64,000 nucleotides of DNA. Source: VRUE01 sp036266075. Lineage in GTDB: Bacteria > Actinomycetota > Thermoleophilia > Solirubrobacterales > 70-9. Positions 51,153 to 60,172 of the stretch are shown one piece after another. The notes below the pieces were generated by a model that worked only from the letters and a program-made list of their open reading frames with translations, ran no database searches and was not told the origin of the DNA. The stretch is taken from contig DATANV010000038.1 in assembly GCA_036266075.1 (NCBI GenBank), forward strand, positions 20,784 to 84,783, read 5' to 3'. Made by a program: the position numbers and the translations under genes. How positions within the stretch are numbered: position 1 is the first letter of the stretch; every line of letters starts with the position of its first letter.

Positions 51153-52474
51153 ACGAGATCGAGCTTCTGCGGCAGCTGCGCGCCGGGCTCCCAGCAGCCA
51201 AGCCCGAGAGCCGAGCGGCGGCGCGAGCGGGCCTGATGGCGAGGATCGAGCATGCGAAGCGACCTGCCGGCACCGGCACGCCGTCTCCCTGGTGGCGGCG
51301 TCCCCGTCTGCTCGCCATCGGCGGGGTGAGCCTCGCGGCGCTTCTCATCGCCCTTCCGATCGGCATCTTCGGCGGCAGCGGAAAGGTGCAGCCCGCGGTC
51401 GGCCAGGTCCTTCGCCAGGTCGCCAGGGTCGCCGCGTCCCAGGCGCCCGTGGCACCGGGACCGGGGCAATATCTCTTCACCCGCTCGAAAGACGCCTATC
51501 TGCAGGCCACCGGCTACTCCCCTCGCTGCAGGGCGCACCCGTGCGACCGGGATCACCCGTGGGAAGCGACCGATGAGTGGAGCGTGCTCGTACCCGCCGA
51601 CCGGGAGGCGTGGATTCCATTCGATGACTCGCGGCGAGGACGCGTGCGGGTGGTGGCGGGCAAGCCGAGGTTCGTCTCCGCGGATCAGCGCGCGGGCTGG
51701 GTGGCTGCGGGATCGCCACCCCTTCCCCGGGCGGGGCGGGTCGAAGACACCGCGCTCTCCGGTGTTGGCTTCCTCGACCCCTCGGAACTGCCCACCGACC
51801 CCGCGAGGTTGCGGCAGCGGATCGAAGGGCGCGAAATTCGGGGAGTCGACGGTCCGCCCGGCGAAGCCGAGACCTTCACCCTGATTGGCGACATGCTGCG
51901 CGAGGGCTATCTCCCCGCCGCCGTGCGAGCGGCGATCTATCGGCTGACCGCGGAACTGCCCGGGGTGGAGCTCCTGGGCGAAGTCCGAGATCCGGTCGGA
52001 CGGCCCGGCACCGGGATCGCCTTCACCGATCGCAAGCGCGGGACCAGGCACGAGCTGATCTTCGATTCCGCGACCTCGGCATTGCTGGGCGAGCGGGAAT
52101 CGATTGTCGAGTCGGGGGCGTATGGCTTCGAGGCTCCGCCCGGGACCCCGATCGGCTATGCCGCCTATCTGGAGTCGAAGGTCGTCGACTCCGTTGGGCG
52201 GGGGGCGCCGGCGGGTGCTGGAGCGCCCGATAGAAGCGTCGGTTGCTATGACCGCGCTTCTCTCCACACCAGCACGACGATCGTGCATGGAGTCGATCCG
52301 ATCGCAGCCTGCGCCGAGCTCTGGCGCGAAGGCGTCGTCGACGCTCGCCGCGGTCCGGCATCTCCGCATCTGGTTGCCTGCGCCTACGACGGCTCGTCCG
52401 TGGCCCACGTGTTCCCTGGGTCCGGCCCTGCCGTCTGTCGCCGCCTCGACCTCGTCCCGCTTCCGTCGAGGTAG
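51149..52474 (+). CDS. CU044_5270-like membrane protein, partner of the sigma factor
   Basis: 441 residues. An N-terminal cytosolic segment (LLRQLRAGLPAAKPESRAAARAGLMARIEHA) precedes one span (LLAIGGVSLAALLIALPIGIF) and a large extracytoplasmic domain with WSVLVPADREAWIPFDD, LPTDPARLRQRIEG, YRLTAELPGVELLGEVRDPVGRPGTGIAF and a later Cys-containing part (CYDRASLH, ACAELWREG, ACAYDG). The layout fits the CU044_5270 family that follows sigma genes in Actinobacteria and probably acts as an anti-sigma or sensor. Overlap with the sigma gene supports coupled translation. Confidence 0.75.
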   Translation: MNEIELLRQLRAGLPAAKPESRAAARAGLMARIEHAKRPAGTGTPSPWWRRPRLLAIGGVSLAALLIALPIGIFGGSGKVQPAVGQVLRQVARVAASQAPVAPGPGQYLFTRSKDAYLQATGYSPRCRAHPCDRDHPWEATDEWSVLVPADREAWIPFDDSRRGRVRVVAGKPRFVSADQRAGWVAAGSPPLPRAGRVEDTALSGVGFLDPSELPTDPARLRQRIEGREIRGVDGPPGEAETFTLIGDMLREGYLPAAVRAAIYRLTAELPGVELLGEVRDPVGRPGTGIAFTDRKRGTRHELIFDSATSALLGERESIVESGAYGFEAPPGTPIGYAAYLESKVVDSVGRGAPAGAGAPDRSVGCYDRASLHTSTTIVHGVDPIAACAELWREGVVDARRGPASPHLVACAYDGSSVAHVFPGSGPAVCRRLDLVPLPSR

Positions 52475-52515
52475 GGGGCACGTTTGGAGTGCCGCCAAGG
52501 AAGTGCGGGGCGGTA

Positions 52516-52535
52516 CATACCGGTTGGTCGGTATG
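52516..52535 (+). promoter_or_regulatory. TetR-type operator
   Basis: cataccg-gttggt-cggtatg, 7-bp inverted half-sites with a 6-base spacer, ending 28 bases before the TetR start. Typical autoregulatory operator. Confidence 0.7.
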
Positions 52536-52563
52536 CTCCTGCCGTGATCAACGAGGGGGAACG

Positions 52564-53211
52564 GTGACGCCGGCCAAGCTCGACCACCGTCGTGCCGAGG
52601 TGAAGTCGCGCTCGGCGGAGAAGGGCAGCTCTCGCGAGCAGATCCTCGAGGCCGCCACGCGGGTGTTCGCCAAGCGGGGCTACCGAGACGCCTCGATAGC
52701 CGAAATCGCAGCCGGAGCCGGCTTCTCGAAGGGCGCCCTCTACTGGAACTTCAAGAGCAAGGCGGAGCTGTTCTTCGCCCTGCTCGACCGGGTCGAGGAG
52801 CGCCTGCGGGTCTTGCTCACCCTGATCGCCTCCTCGCCGACCGACCGCGACGTCACCGCCGAGCTCAGTCGCCACCTTGCCACCCTGCTGGAGCAGAACA
52901 GGGACGTGGTGCTGGTCTTCCACGAGTACACGGCGTTGGCGGTGCGCGACCCTGCTCTAGCCAAGCGCTACGCGGAGCGCAGCGCCAGCTTCCGCAAGGC
53001 GGTCGCCAGTGCGATCGAGGGTCGCTTCGAGGCGCTCGGCGTGCCACTGAGCATGCCGGCGGAGAACCTGGCCACGGTGGTGATGTCGCTCGTCATTGGC
53101 CTCTCGGTCGAGCAGCTGACCGAGCCCGAGGCGGTCTCCGAGGATCTCTTCGGGCGGGTGCTCGCGGTGCTCGAGGCGGGGATGGCGCACGAAGCTGGGC
53201 CCGAGGCATGA
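52564..53211 (+). CDS. TetR/AcrR family transcriptional regulator
   Basis: 215 residues. The N-terminal HTH reads REQILEAATRVFAKRGYRDASIAEIAAGAGFSKGALYWNFKSKAELFFALL; the rest is the helical ligand domain. The GTG at 52564 is chosen since it follows cgaggggga and leaves the operator (52516-52535) outside the gene. It overlaps the next gene by four bases, so the regulator probably controls that gene and itself. Confidence 0.92.
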   Translation: MTPAKLDHRRAEVKSRSAEKGSSREQILEAATRVFAKRGYRDASIAEIAAGAGFSKGALYWNFKSKAELFFALLDRVEERLRVLLTLIASSPTDRDVTAELSRHLATLLEQNRDVVLVFHEYTALAVRDPALAKRYAERSASFRKAVASAIEGRFEALGVPLSMPAENLATVVMSLVIGLSVEQLTEPEAVSEDLFGRVLAVLEAGMAHEAGPEA

Positions 53212-53627
53212 GGTCGATTCTCGACGTCAGAGCGCGGACGACCTGGAAGCGTGGCCCCGCTGCCGATTCGGTCGGTCCCTTCCTGATCAGCTACACCGAG
53301 TTCACGCCGCACACGATGCGCGACCTGCCGGCGATCTACTTTGCCGCCGAGCGGCTTCGCGACGAGTGCTCTGAGTTGGACGGGGCCGTCGGAGTCACCA
53401 CTTACTTGCAGCTGCTCAGGCGCCGAGCGGGTTCGGTCTCGGCCTGGGAGGACGAGGCCGCGCTGCGGCGTTTCGTCGCGCTTCCGTTTCACGTCGAGAT
53501 CATGCGCAAGTACCGGAGTCGTGGCAGCTTGCGGGCGATCGATTGGCAGGCCGAGCGCTTCGACCTCAAGGCCGCGTTCGCCGAGGGCCAGCAAGCGCTG
53601 GACGAAGGCAGGGGGCGGCAGCGTTAG
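53208..53627 (+). CDS. Conserved hypothetical protein, probable alpha/beta-barrel dimer
   Basis: 139 residues coupled to the TetR gene by ATGA. VGPFLISYTEFTPHTMRDLPAIYFAAERLRDECSELDGAVGVTTYLQLLRRRAGSVSAWEDEAALRRFVALPFHVEIMRKYRSRGSLRAIDW has the beta-alpha-beta layout and WEDEAALRRFV helix of ferredoxin-like monooxygenase folds (ABM or DUF3291 type). I cannot assign the family. As the only target in the operon it may act on the ligand sensed by the TetR protein. Confidence 0.6.
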   Translation: MRSILDVRARTTWKRGPAADSVGPFLISYTEFTPHTMRDLPAIYFAAERLRDECSELDGAVGVTTYLQLLRRRAGSVSAWEDEAALRRFVALPFHVEIMRKYRSRGSLRAIDWQAERFDLKAAFAEGQQALDEGRGRQR

Positions 53628-53678
53628 ACATGGAGCGACTCCCTTCGACTTTCGGCGGCGGGACTCGCGAAGGAATGT

Positions 53679-54473
53679 TCACTCGCCGAGCGTGGCACCC
53701 GATCCGTCGTCGTTCTTGCCTTCCTTGACCGCCTTGCGCGATGCATCCTTGACTTCTTCGACGACGCCTTCGAGCTCTTCGCTGCTTTCCGGGGTGCGGG
53801 TTTCGACGTGGGCGTCGGCCGCCTTGAGGGCGTTGCGCAGTTCTTCCAGCTGCCTGAGCGCCTCGCCCGAGACGTTCAGCGCAATCAGGGTGAACGAAGC
53901 GCTGACCTGGGCTGCCTCGAGTTCGCCGCCGATCTTGCTGGCCACGTCGCCTTCGAAGCATTCGTCGCGGCCGGTCGTGAAGACGAGCACCCGCCTGGTC
54001 GAGCTGGGCCCGGAGAACTCTGCCTCGTTGCGGAAGTCGCCAAGCGCTTCGACCACCGCGTTGACGATGTTCGACGCCCCTGCGGGACGCTGTTCTTCGG
54101 CGGCGTCGAGCACGTCGCCCTTGTGGTTGGTGCCGAAGCCGACCAGCAGGTCTTCTTCGCCGCCGCAGGTGGGGCTGGTGCGGCGCAGGGCCAAGCCTTC
54201 GTCGTCCCGCTCGCCGGCCTGCTCGATCGCGCTCACCGCTGCGTCCAGCCGGGTCAGCTGACCTTCGAAGCGGCCCCCCATGTCGGCCGAGGTATCGAGG
54301 ACGATCTCCGTATTGCTCACCGCGACGCTCGCCGAGGAGAGGTCGCTGACGACTTCCGAGAGCTTCGGTATGCCGGTCACCGCGATGAGGGCCGAGACGA
54401 GCCCGATCACGGCAACCGCTCCTTTGAACCTGCGACCCTCGTAGAAGGGGGCCTTGTTCTTGCCATCGGCCAC
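53679..54473 (-). CDS. Membrane-anchored VWA-like protein
   Basis: 264 residues. One N-terminal span (FKGAVAVIGLVSALIAVTGIP) and an extracytoplasmic domain with VWA order: NTEIVLDTSADMGGRFEGQLTRLDAAVSAIEQ (a MIDAS-like DTSAD), ASNIVNAVVEALGDF, STRRVLVFTTGRDECFEGD and VSASFTLIALNVS. The third MIDAS serine is not conserved, so metal binding is unsure. The tail is highly charged. Glutamate codons are largely GAA on the coding strand. Possibly a surface adhesion or assembly factor. Confidence 0.72.
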   Translation of the reverse strand: MADGKNKAPFYEGRRFKGAVAVIGLVSALIAVTGIPKLSEVVSDLSSASVAVSNTEIVLDTSADMGGRFEGQLTRLDAAVSAIEQAGERDDEGLALRRTSPTCGGEEDLLVGFGTNHKGDVLDAAEEQRPAGASNIVNAVVEALGDFRNEAEFSGPSSTRRVLVFTTGRDECFEGDVASKIGGELEAAQVSASFTLIALNVSGEALRQLEELRNALKAADAHVETRTPESSEELEGVVEEVKDASRKAVKEGKNDDGSGATLGE

Positions 54474-54623
54474 GCCGCGCTCACCCCAGGCCTGCTGCAG
54501 ATCGTATATTCGCTCAGGGACTTTGCTGGCGCAACGATAACGCAGACCATTGTTGACTCTGTGTTATGTGCCGCGGCAGCTCTGCGAGGCGCCGTTCGAA
54601 GAGCGCCCAGCCTCCGGGCGCGC

Positions 54624-55658
54624 TCAGACGACGTCGTGCCTGAGCAGGCTGCGGGCACACTCGGCGACCGTGTCCTCGACCGGGCGCGGGGACCAGCCGA
54701 GCGCTCCCCTCGCCTTCTCGCTCGTCAGCTCGGTCCGCTTGCCGAGCTGACCGAGGATCGAGCGGACGCTCGGGTCAAAGAGCGCCATCGCGCGGACCAG
54801 CAGGTCGGGCACGGAGCGGGTCGGCACCTTGGCGGCATCCTCGCCCAGCCGCTCGCGCAGAATCTCTGCGACTTCCCGCATCCAGACGAACTCGGTCACG
54901 GCGATGAAGCGCTCGCCGCCCGCCTCGGGCGCGGCCATCGCTCGCAGCTCCAAGTCGACGATGTCGCGCACGTCGACGAAGCTAAAGCCGATCCGCGGCA
55001 CGCCGGGCATGCCGCGCAGCAGCCGCTCGATCACCTGCAGGGAAAAGGAGCGGTCGGGGCTCAGCAGCGGGCCGACGATCGCACCGGGGTTGACTGCCAC
55101 AAGCTTGTCCATCGCGCCTCGCTCCCGCACGAAGTCCCAGGCGGCGCGCTCGGCGATCGTCTTGGAGCGCGCATAGGGAGAGAGCTTCGGGTTGTCGGGG
55201 TCGCTCCAGTCGGCCTCGGTGAGCGGCGTGGAGCGCCGGCCGCGCCCGCCGGTCACCGCCGCGACCGAGGAGGTGAGGACGATGCGCTCGACGCCGGCGT
55301 CGAGGCTCGCGCCGAGCACTCGCAGGGTCCCCTCGCGGGCCGGCACGATCAGCTCCTCGGGATCCTTGGGCTGCGCCGGCGGGAACGGGGAGGCGACGTG
55401 GAGGACGTGGCTGCAGCCGGCAACCGCTGCGTCCCAGCCGTCGTCGCTGCGCAGGTCGGCGGCGAGCACGGTGAGGCGATCGTCAGCTGCCACCTCGGTC
55501 GCGATCGCCGCTCGCACCTCGGCCTCGCGGCCGAGGTCGCGAACCGTCGTGCGAACCTTGTGGCCGCCGCGCAGCAGCTCGACCGCACACCAACCGCCGA
55601 GGAACCCCGAGCCGCCGGTGACCAGGACCGTCTTCTTCTCCCCCGTGCCGCCCTCCAT
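54624..55658 (-). CDS. NAD(P)-dependent epimerase/aldehyde reductase (dihydroflavonol-reductase-like)
   Basis: 344 residues. VLVTGGSGFLGGWCAVELLRGGHKVRTTVRD is the nucleotide site, HVLHVASPFP the strand-4 loop, and the catalytic residues are in IVLTSSVAAVTGG and YARSKTIAER (YxxxK). VNPGAIVGPLLSP and FSFVDVRDIVDLELRAM complete the DFR-like pattern. Substrate unknown. The ATG at 55656-55658 puts the glycine motif near residue 13; a longer start adds 12 residues without support. Confidence 0.85.
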   Translation of the reverse strand: MEGGTGEKKTVLVTGGSGFLGGWCAVELLRGGHKVRTTVRDLGREAEVRAAIATEVAADDRLTVLAADLRSDDGWDAAVAGCSHVLHVASPFPPAQPKDPEELIVPAREGTLRVLGASLDAGVERIVLTSSVAAVTGGRGRRSTPLTEADWSDPDNPKLSPYARSKTIAERAAWDFVRERGAMDKLVAVNPGAIVGPLLSPDRSFSLQVIERLLRGMPGVPRIGFSFVDVRDIVDLELRAMAAPEAGGERFIAVTEFVWMREVAEILRERLGEDAAKVPTRSVPDLLVRAMALFDPSVRSILGQLGKRTELTSEKARGALGWSPRPVEDTVAECARSLLRHDVV

Positions 55659-55736
55659 GGCTCGAAGACTATGGCCCTCCGGGCGACCAGGCAATTTGCT
55701 TCAATCGGATCACCAGAGAAAGGAGGTGGTCCTAAG

Positions 55737-55781
55737 TTGATTCACACGCTTCGAGGGACTCTGGAGGTGCAGGGCCGCTAG
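55737..55781 (+). CDS. Possible 14-codon leader peptide
   Basis: A TTG opens a 14-codon frame (LIHTLRGTLEVQGR, then TAG). It is preceded by aaaggaggtgg, an almost perfect anti-16S match, 10 bases upstream, far stronger than most sites in this window. It lies about 165 bases ahead of the VOC gene with a strong hairpin between. Either a translated leader or a relic. Confidence 0.45.
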   Translation: MIHTLRGTLEVQGR

Positions 55782-55883
55782 GCGTTGTGCCGCCCGGCGG
55801 AATCCAACCCGGGCACCGGCGAGCAGAGGGAGGCCGGGCTTTGTCCCACTCGGTCGTTGTTCCTGCGCTCGTCCCAAGCACCT

Positions 55884-55915
55884 GAGCCAAGGCCACCCGC
55901 GGGTGGCCTTGGCTC
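55884..55915 (+). terminator. Strong hairpin ahead of the VOC gene
   Basis: gagccaaggccaccc pairs perfectly with gggtggccttggctc (15 bp, two bases between). No T-run follows. It could be an attenuator between the leader frame and the VOC gene. Confidence 0.6.
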
Positions 55916-55945
55916 GCAATACAGGCAAACGACATTGGAGGACCC

Positions 55946-56305
55946 ATGATCAGCAGGACCGATTTCATTGGCATTCCCTCTCGCGACAGCGAGCGCTCAC
56001 GCCGCTTCTACGTTGAGACGCTCGGGCTGCGTCCGGACGAGCACGGCAAGTTCGAGTTCTGGGCGGGCGGCACCTGTTTCGGCATCTGGGAGCCCGAGCA
56101 GTTCGGCATGCAGTTCGCGCCGCAGAAGAACGCCCATCCGGCGCTGCACGTCGATGACGTCGCCGCCGCGCGTGCCGAGCTCGAGGCCAAGGGCGTCGAG
56201 TTCGCCGGGGAGATCATGGACACCGGGGTCTGCCACATGGCCTTCTTCACCGACCCCGATGGCAACGACCTGATGCTCCACAACCGCTACGCGCCCTACG
56301 AGTGA
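55946..56305 (+). CDS. VOC (glyoxalase/bleomycin-resistance) family protein
   Basis: 119 residues with paired beta-alpha-beta-beta-beta modules: TDFIGIPSRDSERSRRFYVETLGLRPDEH, FWAGGTCFGIWEP, then HPALHVDDVAAARAELEAKGVEF and MAFFTDPDGNDLMLHNRY. Metal ligands would be His in HPALHV and Glu/Asp positions in the strands. The substrate is unknown. ggagg lies 5 bases before the ATG. Confidence 0.88.
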   Translation: MISRTDFIGIPSRDSERSRRFYVETLGLRPDEHGKFEFWAGGTCFGIWEPEQFGMQFAPQKNAHPALHVDDVAAARAELEAKGVEFAGEIMDTGVCHMAFFTDPDGNDLMLHNRYAPYE

Positions 56306-56361
56306 GGGTTCGTGCGCGGACGTAGCGCTATGCCGAGCGTCACACTGGCCAGCCAGCCAAG

Positions 56362-57888
56362 ATGACAGAATGGCCGACCGTGGCCGCAGCGCCCGAACAC
56401 CTCGACGTGATCGTCGTCGGCGCCGGCCTCTCCGGGGTCGGTGCCGGCTGGCATCTGCAGGATCGGCTGCCTGGTAAGAGCTACGCGATCCTCGAGGCGC
56501 GCGGTGACCTGGGCGGCACCTGGGACCTCTTCCGCTATCCCGGGATCCGCTCGGACTCCGACATGCACACGCTCGGCTATCGCTTCAAGCCCTGGACCGA
56601 GGAGAAGGTGATCGCCGACGGCCCCTCGATCCTCGAGTACGTGCGCCGCACCGCAAGCGAGCACGGTGTCGACCGCCGGATTCGTTTTCACCACCGCGTC
56701 GTGCGCGCCGTCTGGTCCTCGTCCGACTCGCGCTGGAGCGTCGAGGCGGAACGCACCGATACGGGTGAGACGGTCCAGCTGACCTGCGACTTCATCTGGT
56801 CCTGCAGCGGCTATTACCGCTACGACGAGGGCTACACGCCACAGTTCGAGGGCATCGAGCGCTTCGACGGGACGATCGTCCACCCCCAGCACTGGCCCGA
56901 GGACCTCGACTACGCTGGCAAGCGCGTCGTCGTGATCGGCAGCGGCGCCACCGCGGTGACGCTGGTCCCGGCGATGGCCGAGAAGGCGGAGCGGGTGACG
57001 ATGCTGCAGCGTTCGCCGACCTACATCGCCTCGCTGCCCGGCGAGGACCCGATCGCCAGGCGCCTGCGCAAGTTCCTGCCGCCGCGCGCGGTCTACGCGA
57101 TCGTCCGCTGGAAGAACGTGCTCCTGCAGACGGCGATCTTCCAGCTCAGCCGCCGCCGTCCCGAGCTGGTCAAGAAGCTGATCCGCAAAGGCGTCGAAGG
57201 CGCCCTGCCGCCCGGCTACGACGTCGACACCCACTTCACGCCGCGCTACAACCCCTGGGACCAGCGCATGTGCCTGGTCCCCGACGGCGACCTCTTCCGC
57301 GCGATCTCCGACGGCAAGGCCGACGTCGTCACCGATCGCATCGAGGCCTTCACCGAGGCGGGGCTGCGGCTCGAGTCCGGCCAGGAGCTGGAGGCCGACG
57401 TGGTCGTCACCGCCACGGGCCTCAGCCTGCTGTTCCTCGGTGGCGTCGAGTTCGAGGTCGACGGCGAGCCGGTCGACGTCACCAAGACGATGGCCTACAA
57501 GGGCATGATGCTGAGCGGCATCCCCAACTTCGCCTTCACCGTCGGCTACACCAACGCCTCCTGGACGCTGAAGGCGGACTTGGTCTCCGAGTACGTCTGC
57601 CGCTTGCTGGGGCATATGCGAGCGCACGGCTACAGGCGCTGCATGCCCGAGGCGGATCCCTCCGTGACCGAGGTGCCGCTGCTCGACTTCAACGCGGGCT
57701 ACGTGCTGCGCTCGCTCGACCGCTTCCCCAAGCAGGGCTCGAGGGAGCCTTGGAAGCTGCGCCAGAACTACGTGCGGGACATTCACTCGATCCGCCGCGG
57801 AGCAATCAACGACGGCACGATGCAGTTCTCCGCCGGGGCTGAGCAGGAGCGTGCGCTCGCGGGAGTGAATGCGCCGGCGATTGGGTAG
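56362..57888 (+). CDS. Baeyer-Villiger-type FAD monooxygenase
   Basis: 508 residues. FAD site VIVVGAGLSGVGAGWHLQ and DLGGTWDLFRYPGIRSDSDMH; Baeyer-Villiger fingerprint FDGTIVHPQHWPEDLDY (FxGxxxHxxxW); NADPH site RVVVIGSGATAVTLVPAMA; later DVVVTATGLSL. Such enzymes insert oxygen into ketones or oxidise heteroatoms using NADPH. The class is firm, the substrate is not. The next gene begins 9 bases later. Confidence 0.92.
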   Translation: MTEWPTVAAAPEHLDVIVVGAGLSGVGAGWHLQDRLPGKSYAILEARGDLGGTWDLFRYPGIRSDSDMHTLGYRFKPWTEEKVIADGPSILEYVRRTASEHGVDRRIRFHHRVVRAVWSSSDSRWSVEAERTDTGETVQLTCDFIWSCSGYYRYDEGYTPQFEGIERFDGTIVHPQHWPEDLDYAGKRVVVIGSGATAVTLVPAMAEKAERVTMLQRSPTYIASLPGEDPIARRLRKFLPPRAVYAIVRWKNVLLQTAIFQLSRRRPELVKKLIRKGVEGALPPGYDVDTHFTPRYNPWDQRMCLVPDGDLFRAISDGKADVVTDRIEAFTEAGLRLESGQELEADVVVTATGLSLLFLGGVEFEVDGEPVDVTKTMAYKGMMLSGIPNFAFTVGYTNASWTLKADLVSEYVCRLLGHMRAHGYRRCMPEADPSVTEVPLLDFNAGYVLRSLDRFPKQGSREPWKLRQNYVRDIHSIRRGAINDGTMQFSAGAEQERALAGVNAPAIG

Positions 57889-57897
57889 GGAGGGCCG

Positions 57898-58386
57898 ATG
57901 AGACCTTTCAGGCTTCACCCCGTGCTCCTCGTCTTTTGCGCCGTCGGCCTCTTGGCCTTCGGCCTTACCGCCTGCGGCGGCGATTCCGGCGACGACACGG
58001 CCACGGATTCGGCAGCCGAAGCCGGCGTGGCGGGAAATGCGAGCGGCGAGGGCAGTACGACGGGCGGCGACGACGGGACCACGGCCGAGTCGGGCGAGGA
58101 CACGACCGCGCCGAGCGAGGACGCGGTACGTGCGGCGAAGGTCGAGATCGACGACTTCGCCTACGAGCCCGACCCGGTGACGGTCGAGGAAGGCGGCAAG
58201 GTGATCTGGCTCAATCGTGACGCCGCGCCGCACACCGCCACGGCGGAAGACGGCAGCTTCGACACCGGCACCCTCGCGGAAGGCAAGCTCAAGTCGGAGA
58301 CCTTCAAGCAGCCGGGCACCTACGCCTACATCTGCTCGATCCACCCGCAGATGCACGGCACCGTCGAAGTGGTCGCCGCGGGCTAG
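57898..58386 (+). CDS. Cupredoxin-domain lipoprotein
   Basis: 162 residues. The signal ends in a lipobox (LLAFGLTAC) so the protein is anchored by lipid on the cell surface. A Ser/Thr/Glu/Gly-rich linker (residues 30-75) leads to a plastocyanin-like domain, VEIDDFAYEPDPVTVEEGGKVIWLNRDAAPHTATA, then TYAYICSIHPQMHGTVEV. The Cu ligands His, Cys, His and Met (PHT, CSIHPQM) are all present, so it should carry a type 1 copper centre for electron transfer. Confidence 0.9.
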   Translation: MRPFRLHPVLLVFCAVGLLAFGLTACGGDSGDDTATDSAAEAGVAGNASGEGSTTGGDDGTTAESGEDTTAPSEDAVRAAKVEIDDFAYEPDPVTVEEGGKVIWLNRDAAPHTATAEDGSFDTGTLAEGKLKSETFKQPGTYAYICSIHPQMHGTVEVVAAG

Positions 58387-58399
58387 CTGCCGGGACCGC

Positions 58400-59275
58400 T
58401 CACTCTGCCAGCGAGAGCAGGCGCTCGGCGAGCCGGTTCATGCCCCGCGCCCGAGCGGCCTCGGCGGCGCCGGGCCAGTCGGTCGGTCTGTCCGACGGAC
58501 GCTCGATGCCGGCGTCGCGCAGAGTCGCAATGTCCTTGAAGGCGAGCAGCTCCTCGCGCGCGTCGAGCAGGGCGCCGCGCAGCGCCGGCCGCCGCTCTCG
58601 GATCGCGTTGTCAAGCACCGCCTCCAGGGAGCCGTGGCGGCGCAGCAGCTCGGCTGCGGTCTTCGGCCCAACTCCCTTGGCGCCCGGCAGGCCATCTGAC
58701 GGGTCGCCGCGCAGGGCGATGAAGTCCGGCACTTGGCCGGGGTCGATGCCATAGCGTTCGCGGACACCCGCCGGCGTCACCTCTTCGGCGCCTTTGCCGC
58801 CGGTCCGAACGTAGAGGACCGTGACCCGCCCACCGGCGCACTGGTACATGTCGCGGTCGCCGGTCAAGAGCAGGGCGCTGCCGCCGGCCTCCTCCTCGCG
58901 GCGGGCGTAGGTGCCGAGCAGATCGTCCGCCTCCAGCGACTCGCTGCGCGCCACGGTCCAGGCGAAGGCCTCGAAGAAGTCGCGGCTATCGGCCCACTGC
59001 GGCGCCAGGCCTGCGGGGATCTCGGGGCGCTCCGCGTGGTAGGCGGGGTACAGCTCGGTTCGGTAGGACGCGGCGTCGGGGCCGAAGCAGAGGACGACCG
59101 CCCGCGGCTCGTGCGCTTCGACCTCGCGGACGATCAGGTTCGCGGCGCCGAGCAGGGCGTTGACGGGGTTGCCGTCGGGCCCGACGATCGAGTCCGGCAG
59201 GGCGTAGAAGGCGCGGAACAGCATCGAGGGGGTGTCGACGGCCAGCAGCGGCCGGGCCGCCCTACCAGCGGGCAT
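58400..59275 (-). CDS. 5'-3' exonuclease (PolA N-terminal domain type)
   Basis: 291 residues of the FEN/5'-nuclease superfamily without a polymerase domain. LLAVDTPSMLFRAFYALPD holds the first metal Asp, then AVVLCFGPDAASYRTELYPAYHAERPE, ESLEADDLLGTYAR, LLTGDRDMYQ and the helix-hairpin-helix region DPSDGLPGAKGVGPKTAAELLRRHG. It should remove RNA primers or flaps. It overlaps the next minus-strand gene (DUF2804) by 14 bases. Confidence 0.9.
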   Translation of the reverse strand: MPAGRAARPLLAVDTPSMLFRAFYALPDSIVGPDGNPVNALLGAANLIVREVEAHEPRAVVLCFGPDAASYRTELYPAYHAERPEIPAGLAPQWADSRDFFEAFAWTVARSESLEADDLLGTYARREEEAGGSALLLTGDRDMYQCAGGRVTVLYVRTGGKGAEEVTPAGVRERYGIDPGQVPDFIALRGDPSDGLPGAKGVGPKTAAELLRRHGSLEAVLDNAIRERRPALRGALLDAREELLAFKDIATLRDAGIERPSDRPTDWPGAAEAARARGMNRLAERLLSLAE

Positions 59276-60104
59276 CGTGCTCCTCCATCACGCCCAGTCC
59301 CTCGGAGAGGGTCAAGCCCGGCAGCGAGCCGGAGAAGCTGCCGAAGCGGTGCCGGTAGCGGGAACGCAGCAGGAGCAGGTTCTCGTCGCGGGCGCGCTCG
59401 CACTCCTCGGCGAAGTTGAGGCGGGCCCCGTCGGCGAACTCGATCGCGGCCAGGTCGTCGAAGCGGACCGGTTGCGGCTCGCTCGGCTCGCCCTCGATCC
59501 ATATTGCCCGCTCGCTGTCGATCGCCGGGTCGTTGATCCCCTCGACCAGGTTCCAGGCCACCGCTCGTCCGTCCGCGGCCCGGCCGACGCCCGCCGACCA
59601 GTGCCAGCTCGTCAGCCGCCGGTGGTAGCCGGCCGATTCGTCGTCGACGCCGAGCGCCTCGACCGGCCGCTGGCGTCCCGCGACCTCGACCGTGCCGCTG
59701 ACCGGTACCCCGGCTCGCTTGCGGGTCCACCCCCAGCCGCTGCCGCTGGGGCAGAGCGCTTCGATCGGGGTGCACTCGCCGAGGCTGAGGGAAGCGCGCA
59801 CCTCGCGGGATCGGATCTCGACTCTCCCGTCGTCGAACATCACCTCGCCTCCTCCCGGTCGCAGCCGGGTGTGGGCGTGGCGCCGCCGCTCGCGGCGCTC
59901 CCAGAGGACCCAGAAGCTCTGGCTGAGCGGGCCGACCTGCGCCTTCGCCGCGCAGAGCATGACCTCCTCGCCGAAGATGCCGACGTAGCGCCAGCGCTTG
60001 CGCAGCTGGCCGTCGCGGCGCAGCGGCATGGGACCGGGGGGCAGGGGACGGTCGGGGCGCCCGGGGCCGGGACCGCGCCAGGGGAGCGTCTCGGGCGAGG
60101 GCAT
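59262..60104 (-). CDS. DUF2804 family protein
   Basis: 280 residues. RKRWRYVGIFGEEVMLCAAKAQVGPLSQSFWVLWER, SGSGWGWTRKRAGVPVSGTVEVAGRQRPVEALGVDDESAGYHRRLTSWHWSAGVGRAADGRAVAWNLVEGIND and FDDLAAIEFADGARLNFAEE follow the DUF2804 pattern of a beta-rich protein related to lipocalin-like enzymes. The function is unknown. ATG at 60102-60104; a start 25 codons later is conceivable. The gene lies back to back with the ABC transporter, leaving 68 bases for two promoters. Confidence 0.75.
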   Translation of the reverse strand: MPSPETLPWRGPGPGRPDRPLPPGPMPLRRDGQLRKRWRYVGIFGEEVMLCAAKAQVGPLSQSFWVLWERRERRRHAHTRLRPGGGEVMFDDGRVEIRSREVRASLSLGECTPIEALCPSGSGWGWTRKRAGVPVSGTVEVAGRQRPVEALGVDDESAGYHRRLTSWHWSAGVGRAADGRAVAWNLVEGINDPAIDSERAIWIEGEPSEPQPVRFDDLAAIEFADGARLNFAEECERARDENLLLLRSRYRHRFGSFSGSLPGLTLSEGLGVMEEHDARW

Positions 60105-60172
60105 CGCCGAATCAGGCTACTTCCTGCCCGGCTGCGATGGGCCGAGCTCGCCGGTCCCCTAGATTGCCGACC

